From assembly GCA_037355855.1 (NCBI GenBank), contig CM074764.1:496001-560000 (forward strand): a stretch of 64,000 bases of DNA, in the 5' to 3' direction. The translations under genes were made by a program, and so were the position numbers. Positions 56,618-64,000 of this stretch are shown here, piece after piece. How positions within the stretch are numbered: position 1 is the stretch's first letter; every line of letters starts with the position of its first letter. Source of the DNA: Pseudo-nitzschia pungens (Eukaryota > Bacillariophyta > Bacillariophyceae > Bacillariales > Bacillariaceae). A model generated the notes under the pieces. That model ran no database searches. It was not told the origin of the DNA and was given only the letters and a program-made list of their open reading frames with translations.

Positions 56618-57606
56618 TGTGACTGAGTGATTGTTTGGGAGATTCAATTCAATTCAATTCAATTCGATTCCATTCGATTCGATTTCGATTCGAATCGATG
56701 ATTGTCGAGCGCGGAATGGTTGGGCTTGGTGGTTCCCGCTGGCGATGCTGGTTACGGGGGGTTGTGGTCACCGTTCGCGTTCGAAGATGTTCTTGCTGTT
56801 ACCGCGAAGGGTAGGGGTAAGCTTACTCGTAGCGTTTTGTTGACGCCCGGATGACAAGATCCGTGCCAGTGTTGCGGAATGATGATCCGGCTTCACGCTT
56901 TCTCATTTGATTCCTATCCAACAGTACGTAAGGATACCGTAATTACCCCACAACCTACCGCGATTAATGAAAGAACGTACGATTATGTACTTGTAGCTAC
57001 GGGATTGGTGATAGGATTCAGTAACTCCACAACACAAAGAATCCAATTCTCTCTCTCGTGCGTGCGTTTTGGATTGTTCTTCGTGGTCTTCGTTGTGTCG
57101 TGTTCCAGGCATCACGTCCAATTGGATTTGCCTTCTGTCAATATTAGGTGGATTGGATTGATTCGATTCGTTCATTCATGGTTCATGACCATAACCTTAC
57201 CTGGTAAGATTACCATACATGGGTCTTAACTCGCACGAAGTAGTAGTAATGCTTAGTACAGTAACTACGAAGTAAGACCTTACCCCGGTATGTAGTAAGT
57301 TATCCTTTATTGTTCACATCCTTGTTGAGTAAGATTACGGTATGTACTTACAGAGCGGTCCTTCAATCAAAAGAAGCAATCGCAGTGGACTGATGGATCG
57401 GGCAGCAAGAAGGTATTTTTCCGATGGTTTTGTCGGTTTGATCTGCCTTCGAAGGTATCTCTTGCGTAGGCTGCCCCGACTCAAACAAAAACACGCGGTT
57501 TGCGATAGATAGATAGAAAGAAAGAAAGATAAAAGGATCGACAACGAAGAACTACCGCCAACACTCACAATAGAAAGGGACGAGAGGAGAGGAGAGGAGA
57601 GCACCG
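56618..57606. other. Divergent intergenic region
   Basis: Begins with an ATTCA repeat (56641-56665) next to the upstream gene start. Contains GTAAGATTAC/GTAACCTTAC-related words at about 57190-57215 and 57272-57285, and a GAAAG/GAGAG run at 57518-57602 directly before the next ATG. No gene recognised. Confidence 0.55.
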
Positions 57607-59071
57607 ATGGCCATTACCGACGAAAACGAAAGCGAAAACGAAAACGATACCGCGGACACCCGTGCCGATACGGATGCCGATGCCGATGCGGATGGGGATT
57701 CCATTTCGACGGTGGTTCGCGGATCGATCGTCGTCGTCGCCAAGTGCCCGATCCCGGGAAAGAGCAAGACGAGATTGATCCCGCTCCTGGGCGAGGAAGG
57801 GTCGGTCCGATTGGCCAAGAGCATGCTGTCCGACGTTCTCAAAACCATCGATGGATGCGTACGTTTGCGTTCGGGTATGCGTTCGGGTGCTTTCGAATGC
57901 TATTGTTTGGAACACTGTGGGGTGGATTTCTTTCGCATCCTTTGGTTTGGAGCTTGTGACTCGTGACACTCGTTGGGTCGCATCGCACAAAACGATGCCA
58001 AGGGATCCTCAATACCTGTCGCGGGAAATTGTTATCTCAACTCATTTCCTCATTGCACGACGAAGCATACATTCACTCATTCACTCGTTCACTCACTCGT
58101 TCATTCATTCATTGATGGATTGCCGGCCTGATTGATGATTGTTCTTACTCGTCGTAATTTGGTTCCGTGATGTAACCAACCCAACCAACCAACCCAACCA
58201 ACAACAATAATATATATATATATACAATTACACCACATCACGATTGCAGAACGAATTGAACGCGGTTCGAAAGATCCTCTTGTACGCACCGGGAACCAGC
58301 GAGGGGTCGGAACGAATGGGGGCGCTGCTGGAAGAACTGGGCCTGGAAACAACAACGACGGAAACAACCGTCGCCGGGGGCCGGCCCAGCAATGCCTGGC
58401 GGTTGCTCCCGATGGCGACGTCGTCGACCACCAGCGATCTGCGATCGAACGATCTGGGAGCCAAGCTGGAAGACGCCCTGGTGCGGGTGCGAGCGATTGC
58501 CGACAACGAAGCGAAACACAACCAAACCCAACAACAACAACAAGACGACGACGGCGACGGAGGCGTGGTCTTTGTCGGAATGGACGCACCGATCCTGCCC
58601 CTGGACGACATGGTCGGCGGATTGCGCCGCGCCGCCGCGAGCGCCACGCTGTGCCCGGCCTGGGACGGCGGATACGCCATGCTGTGCGTTCCGAGGAACG
58701 CGGATCCCTCCCGGACCTTTTCGCGGATGCACTGGTCCCATCCGCTCACCGGCATGTCCCAGATCAAGGCGCTGACGGACCAGGGCGTCGCCGTGGCCGT
58801 CGGGGCGGTCGTCCGCGACGTGGACGAGGCCGGCGACGTCCGCGAGCTGTGCGAGGCGCTCGCGGGGCGATCGCCGTCGCCGTCCGCGGCGGCGGAAACG
58901 ACCCCGAAAAACCTGGACCTTCCTTCGGGAGGCTCGCCTCGCGATCGAGCTCCGGGGGATATCGCGAGCGCGACCGTGACCAGCGTTCACCCGGTGTGCT
59001 ACTACACGCGGCGGACGCTCCGAGACGCCGGCCTCTTGGAGGAGGAACCGGAGCGCGAGAGCGACGAGTGA
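57607..59071 (+). CDS. DUF2064 / TIGR04282-type nucleotidyl- or glycosyltransferase-like protein (2 exons)
   Basis: Exons 57607-57858 and 58250-59071, phase 0 junction (donor GTACGT, acceptor TTGCAG), total 357 residues. After an acidic Asp/Ala/Glu-rich leader of about 35 residues, GSIVVVAKCPIPGKSKTRL (39-57) is the signature of the DUF2064/TIGR04282 family, called rSAM/selenodomain-associated transferase 1 in bacteria. It has a GT-A-like Rossmann fold related to CofC and nucleotide-sugar pyrophosphorylases. Further signatures are VVFVGMDAPILPLDDM (the GSDxP-like motif) and CPAWDGGYAMLCVP (the D-GG-Y motif). No bacterial partner gene is adjacent. The reaction is unknown; binding of a nucleotide or nucleotide sugar is inferred. 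A poly-Gln/Asp insert (about residue 175) and a Ser/Ala-rich C-terminal segment are lineage-specific. The 391-bp intron ends after an (AT)n tract. Confidence 0.8.
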
Positions 59072-59961
59072 TTTTCCACCGAGAAGGCGGAACGACCGCG
59101 GGGGCGGAATCAATCGCCGCGCCGCCGCTCGGGCGTTCGGTTGCGCTCCGCCGCTCGATGCAAAAGGATCGCGACGCGGGGACGCAATGCGATGCAATGC
59201 ACCGAACGCCGAAACGCGGGGGAGGAACCAATGGGACCCGGAGCAAGGTTCCTGCAGCGCGCACAGAGCGTGGTTGTGGTGCGAAAAAGAGAATTCGGAT
59301 GCAGCCGGAATCAGCGGCGGTTCCGGTAACCCAATGGAGGCAACGGAGCGAGTCAAATTTCCTGCTCTGCATGCGACCAAAAAAGTGTGTTCCATTTTCT
59401 TTTCATGGTCGGGTTTCCAGACGTGCACCAATCATGCGCCAGCTACGAAGGGTGTCAACGGACAGACGGGAGAAGGTAAGTCGACCGCGCTTGCGCGCGC
59501 GCAGGCAAAGTTGCAGCAGCAACAACAGCAGCAACATAGTAAACCCCCACCCGACGAAGGTGTTCCAGTGTTGCAGAACACGAATACCGTACAAGTTCAT
59601 CCATCATAATTACCAACGATGATTCATTCATTCTTTCATCAACTCTATGGAACTCCAAAACTAGAGGGGTACGATTACGATTACTCTATCACTGGTACAA
59701 GTAAGATTACACCGGATCACTGCCGCCACACATATTACCCAATAGGTTAAACCCGAGAGATCAATCCGTTTCTTCGCTATTCTCTCCATTTCGTTTGGAC
59801 TGAACTTGGAATCAATCACGACGACATGGGTCGAGTAGCAAGACTCTTCCGGGAGCACACAGATGCCATGCGCACTTCCGTTCCGAAAGAGCTTGTGCGT
59901 GGAGCGGATTGAATCAATCCACTGATTTACCGATAATAATCACTCGGGGTTGTTCTTCACG
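59072..59961. other. Intergenic, unresolved
   Basis: The GC-rich first half keeps several frames open by chance. A GGAGAAG|GTAAGT donor-like site near 59469 lies in a plus-strand frame with a poly-Gln stretch (59187-59609), but no partner exon is apparent. I do not call a gene. Confidence 0.4.
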
Positions 59962-61854
59962 ATGACGACTTCTATGAGAATGAGTGCTCCAAATCATCAC
60001 GCCGAAGTCGCGTCTCTCGATGGAACTTCGACGTTGTCTTCCGAACGGAGACCGATTTCGAACAGAAACGAACGCTCTCCCTTGGATCCACGACGCGGCG
60101 GAGTCTCCGACAACATATTGTATCGCATGTTTTCCATCGAGGGTGACGACGAGGAGAGTCGGGGCCTCTTTGAGACTACAGAAGCCGACGAGAGTCTTCG
60201 TGACGACAACCACATAGGATATCACGAGTATGTCTCCGTTCTGAGGCGATATCCGGCGTATCGTTGCTACCTGTTTGGTTACCTGTGCCAGTTTCTCGGG
60301 GATTGGTTTGCCAGACTAGCATCCCTGCTCGTCGTGGAAGAAATCGCGGCTTCGGCCGGTGGAAACACCAATGCCACGGGTGGGGCCCTCTCGGCAATCA
60401 CCCTGGCGCGGTTGCTCCCCAACGCCCTGTTTGCCCCACTGGGAGGGGTCCTGGCCGATCGACTCGACCGGCGCAAACTCATGGCCGCCGTTGCGCTTCT
60501 TTCCGGGACCGCCTCGCTGGGATTCGTCGCGGCCCTGCGGTATCGATCCCTGGAACTCGTGTGCGGCATCACCGCCCTGCAGTCGGCGCTGGCGGCCACC
60601 TACTACCCGGCAGCGACGGGGATCGTTCCGCTCCTGGTAGCAAATTGCAATCGTCCCACCGCGGATCCGTTGCATCGTTGTTCCGATGCCGTTTCGAGCG
60701 ATCCGCGAGACCTGCAGATCGCGGTGACCATGAACGGCTGGGCCTACAGCGGATCGTACATCGTTGGGGGCTTGTTGGCCGGGACGATCGCTTCGGCCAT
60801 TGGTTTGGAGGGATGTTACCTGATCGACGCCGCCACCTACTGGGCGTCGGCAGTCGTTGTTGCCACTGGCATCCGAGGGAATTTCCGGGTTTGTGACGGA
60901 GACGACCGCGATCACGGCCACGAAGGCAGAAAGAACGCGATCGGAACCGCCTGCAGAGAAGTTCGCGACTTGGTCGCATATCTCTCTACCTGTGGCTTTG
61001 GGATGCTTGTTTTTTTGAAGGCCTCGGCGAGCACCGTGTGGAGTGTCGAAGACATCGTGGGTGCCCAATTCTCCACCGTCTTTGGAGACGATGGTACGGA
61101 AAACGAAAAACTCTCTTCGCTACACATGGGGATGCTCTTTGCTACGCTCGGTATGGGGAGGTGCGTTTCTGGTATCGTACAATCGTTGCAGTGTTCTCGT
61201 CCCTTTTGCGCTGACGTGCCCTCACAGTTTTTCTTTTGCCTTACGACACAATCGGCTTTCAGCATTGCCGGGGCTATGGCATTGAACTGGATCACCGACG
61301 CTCGCAAGCCGTTCACCTTACAGCGAGCTTCTTGGATTGGGCTTCTTTTGATGACCTTGGGTTGGTTTGCGATTTCTTTGGTGAAAACGTTTCCGCAGTT
61401 TTTGCTGGGATCCTTTCTCCGAGCCATGGTGCGTTTCAAGCGTTTCTCATTCTGGTCTTTTGATGCGGTGGCATGGTCGCTGAACGTGCTCAGATTGCAA
61501 GTATAGTATTTGGTCCGCTTCTTACCGTGCAAAACATCCGATATTATCGTTTTTTTCGTTCCGTCGCAGGGCTCGGGAGCAGTCTGGGTCAATTCGGCCC
61601 TTGCGTTACAGACTCTGTCTGATCCGAAATTCTTGGGACGGGTTATGGGAGCGGAGTACACGTTCACGACTCTCTTCGAGGCAGCCAGCTGTGCTGTGCT
61701 GGGACGACTGAGTATCGCTGGCTTTTCAAAAAACATGCTGGCCTTCCTCGGAGCGTTGCTTGGTGTGTTCATGCTATTGCTGTGGGGGATCTACCACTCC
61801 TTATCGCTAGGGGCCGCACACCCAAGATTCAATAATCACTACAGAATTTTGTGA
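59962..61854 (+). CDS. Major facilitator superfamily transporter, MFS_3-like (2 exons)
   Basis: Exons 59962-61428 and 61570-61854, phase 0 (donor GTGCGT, acceptor CGCAG), 583 residues. The frame opens upstream, but the first ATG is at 59962 (MTTSMRMSAP). A cytosolic N-terminus of about 95 residues precedes RCYLFGYLCQFLGDWFARLASLLVV, the first span, which ends with the G-D/N-W pattern of MFS_3 (EntS/DHA3-like) carriers. The loop 2-3 signature is present as APLGGVLADRLDRRKLM (MFS motif A, G-x3-D-R-x-x-R-R). Later, SDPKFLGRVMGAEYTFTTLF matches the corresponding motif between spans 10 and 11, formed by the second exon. Twelve spans are expected with a long cytosolic loop between spans 6 and 7 (RNFRVCDGDDRDHGHEGRK region). 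Bacterial MFS_3 members export small molecules or siderophores; the substrate here is unknown. Confidence 0.83.
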
Positions 61855-63038
61855 GTTAACGGCGTTATTGCACACAAGAAGAAATGGACTTCGCGGAAAA
61901 CTAGCTAGTCCTAAGAGGAAGGACCTGTTAGCATAGTTGAAGCTATCACCATAGTACAGTACAACTTGCCCTTGTTGTGGTGTCGTGTATTTCTATTTGT
62001 CCACTGACACTGCTACTATCGTGATATCAAGTTCCAAGGTTCCCATCATCTCAGTGCCATTTCATGCAGATTACAAACGCAAATTAATGTCCATAATTCT
62101 TTCGCTCTGCTGTATTGGACACTATATCAGCTGACAGCCCAAGCTCAATTCTAATTCAGCGTCAAATCATGGTCGAGGCTGTACTAGTAGTACTAGTAGC
62201 GTATTTGAGTCAAGCATTACTAGTACTATAGGAGGCCTACATTTAGGAAAGAATTTATTCGGAGAACCCCAGGGGTTTACTAGATTGAGGAGGTTATTAT
62301 GTGAAGTATTTCTTGTTCCCATAGATTGAGGACCATCAATGAAAATTTCCTGGATATCCCGTATCCAGCAATATGAAGAAATACTACTAGTAGTACTAAT
62401 ACTTGTATGAAGTGGTGTTTCTCCTCCTCAACCACCACTCTCCTCCATAAAATAGGTCCTAGTACTACTCCTCTAGTCATCAGCGGATGTAATGGTTGCT
62501 CCATTGTCATGCCCTTTTCTTCAGAAGTTACTTCTACAACCTAAGGGTTTGTTGCAGTTTGCGGTTTTCGGGAATCACTCAATGACCAACATTCTTTCAG
62601 AGAAAAAGAACCTTTTCGAAAGTCACGACTCAGAAACATTAAAGCCTTGTTCCCGAATGTGACGTCATCGGGTTCAACCGTGAAAATAGACATCCTGCGA
62701 ATTCTTATTTTTTGGAATGAACGAGGTTCGCACAAGTCAATGCTGATCATCATCCGTGCGTCATCCGTGCGTGATCGACACAATTTAAATTTCTGCAACT
62801 TGAAACTCTCACAGGTCAAGTGACAAGTGAACACACTCTGAAGTACACAATCGAACAGGAACGATACGCAACTTGTAAAAATAGACTGACAAAGTAACCA
62901 GTGAGATACGGCTCAAGAAAAAGAAAAGGAGAAGAACTCGATTATAGTTTTGAAACAAGCGAAAATTGAAACGAAGACAGGCATTCCAGCGGAAGACTCG
63001 AAGCACGAAAAGGATACGGTACATACCTCGCCATCCCA
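61855..63038. other. Intergenic with a copy of a transposon end
   Basis: Mostly AT-rich with ACTAGTAGTA-type stutters at about 62185-62225 and 62385-62405. The sequence CGGGAATCACTCAAT at about 62567-62582 repeats the right tip of the inverted-repeat element at 2449-2856. No gene recognised. Confidence 0.5.
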
Positions 63039-64000
63039 ATGTCGTCCCGTGACAGAATGGAAAAGGCAACCGGGACCGTTCTCCCATTGCATATCCAAAG
63101 ACGCCGCATAAATGATGCAGCAGTATCCAATTGCAACCAAAATGGCGTGAATGGGGATTCGTATTCACCGCCCTACAAGAAAGACGGAAACAACAACAAC
63201 AACCACAACCACGACAAATACTCGGATTTTCCGTTGCTCCAATCGATGATGAAGACGGAAAAACAACGGACCCTGGCACTCAAAAACGAGGGATGCAAGC
63301 AAATAAAGTATCCAAAGAGCAATACGGGTTGGACCCGAACACTTTTCGTCTGGGAGGGGAGAGCTCTGGGTCGGATCCTCCTTCCCTGGTCCGTCGTCAC
63401 GGGGTGGGCCATCCTGTGGGCCGTGATCTACGAGACCCAGTTCCGCGACGGATACGACGACCAATCCAGATCGGAGGACCTTCGCCAGCGCTACGTCGAG
63501 AGCATGCTGGAATTGGTGATCAGCACCACCCTGGGATTTTTGTTGGTCTTTCGCCTCAACCGATCCGCGACCCGCTTCTGGATGGCCCGGGGATCCTGGG
63601 GAATCATAGTGGTCAAGATCCGAGCGATGGTGGGGTCGATCCTGCTGCACGGATCGCACGATCCGTACCACCGGGATCGGGCCGTCAAGTGGCTCGCCGC
63701 CTTTTCCGTCGTGTCCATGAATTATACCCGGGGCGCGACGAGCGGGATCGACCCCGACACGGTGGAGGGACTGCTGACGACGGACGAGCTGGACGCCGTC
63801 AACGCGGCCGCCCACAAACCGCTCCACGCGGCCGACCGGATCCGCTTTCACGTCGGGGAATTGTTTGGTCCTTCCTTCGACGAGGAAGAGGGGCATCATC
63901 GGAACGGCAATGGAACCGGAAACGAAAACGAAAATAATGACGAAAGCGCCGAGGTTGCGGACCCGACCCCCGGCAACGAATTTTCCGCCGCGAGCCACTT
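63039..64000 (+). CDS. Bestrophin-like (UPF0187) anion-channel protein, truncated by the window end
   Basis: The frame opens at an ATG at 63039 (MSSRDRMEK) and stays open to the last base, giving about 320 visible residues without a stop. An Asn/His-rich N-terminus is followed by WTRTLFVWEGRALGRILLPW and a first span (SVVTGWAILWAVIYETQ). The bestrophin signature follows: LGFLLVFRLNRSATRFWMAR, then GIIVVKIRAMVGSILL, corresponding to L-L-V-F-R-x-N-x-A-x-x-R-W-W-x-A-R in bacterial and plant relatives. The Trp-Trp pair is Phe-Trp here. Bestrophins form pentameric chloride/bicarbonate channels; algal members are often thylakoid or plasma-membrane proteins. No targeting peptide is obvious. The C-terminal spans lie beyond the window. 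An Asn/Glu-rich insert (NGNGTGNENENNDE) lies near residue 300. Confidence 0.8.
   Translation, partial: MSSRDRMEKATGTVLPLHIQRRRINDAAVSNCNQNGVNGDSYSPPYKKDGNNNNNHNHDKYSDFPLLQSMMKTEKQRTLALKNEGCKQIKYPKSNTGWTRTLFVWEGRALGRILLPWSVVTGWAILWAVIYETQFRDGYDDQSRSEDLRQRYVESMLELVISTTLGFLLVFRLNRSATRFWMARGSWGIIVVKIRAMVGSILLHGSHDPYHRDRAVKWLAAFSVVSMNYTRGATSGIDPDTVEGLLTTDELDAVNAAAHKPLHAADRIRFHVGELFGPSFDEEEGHHRNGNGTGNENENNDESAEVADPTPGNEFSAASH

Noticed and set aside
58651..59622. 323-codon frame running past the DUF2064 gene
   Set aside because: Arg/Gly-rich shadow starting inside the gene; no motif after the true stop at 59071.
63131..63937. 268-codon plus-strand frame at the right end
   Set aside because: A shifted frame over the bestrophin-like gene. 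The correct frame is open to the window end and contains the family signature.

Overview
The window looks like nuclear DNA of a photosynthetic protist, most probably a pennate diatom. Coding sequence is GC-rich and intergenic DNA AT-rich. Genes sit 1-5 kb apart and carry zero to two GT-AG introns of about 100-540 bp. Proteins are full of homopolymer-like Ser/Asn/Asp/Gln stretches. The set includes a multi-repeat helicase-associated (HA) domain protein of a kind typical of stramenopile algae, a Pelota/Dom34 homologue, a SWEET sugar carrier and a bestrophin-like channel. The lineage is inferred from gene content; no marker gene names the species. There is no bacterial-type operon, CRISPR array or rRNA.

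Layout. 1-6.6 kb is gene-poor, with one Ser-rich unknown protein and a short element bounded by perfect 24-bp inverted repeats. 6.6-15.5 kb holds two head-to-head, distantly paralogous five-span membrane proteins that I could splice by comparing one with the other. 17.8-19.3 kb has a disordered unknown protein. 22.0-23.3 kb encodes Pelota. 24.6 kb has tRNA-Asp. 25.8 kb has a possible 59-residue secreted peptide, and 26.4-27.1 kb an unresolved GC-rich block. 27.4-30.7 kb encodes a nine-repeat HA protein, and 31.7-33.1 kb a type II membrane glycosyltransferase-like protein. 33.3-37.9 kb is a tRNA field (Thr, Ile+Met, Pro, Phe+Glu) with a 130-bp tandem repeat. 40.5-50.0 kb is a run of membrane or secretory genes: sulfotransferase, AAAP amino-acid transporter, SWEET and a 2-oxoglutarate oxygenase. 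50.8-52.2 kb encodes a membrane-anchored cyclophilin-like protein. 55.1-56.6 kb has a low-complexity unknown protein, 57.6-59.1 kb a DUF2064/TIGR04282-type transferase, 60-61.9 kb an MFS carrier, and 63.0 kb to the end a truncated bestrophin-like protein.

Most genes appear functionally independent. Linkage in function is plausible only for the paralogous five-span pair, the two tRNA pairs that probably share one transcript each, and perhaps the oxygenase and cyclophilin-like genes that diverge from an interval holding a heat-shock-element-like array.

Patterns that ordinary gene annotation does not explain: (i) an intergenic motif, GTAAGGTTAC, that repeatedly occurs as perfect hairpins; (ii) reading-frame breaks inside low-complexity stretches of several neighbouring genes; (iii) patchwork identity between HA repeats, suggesting gene conversion; (iv) (CAA)n leaders immediately upstream of several start codons.
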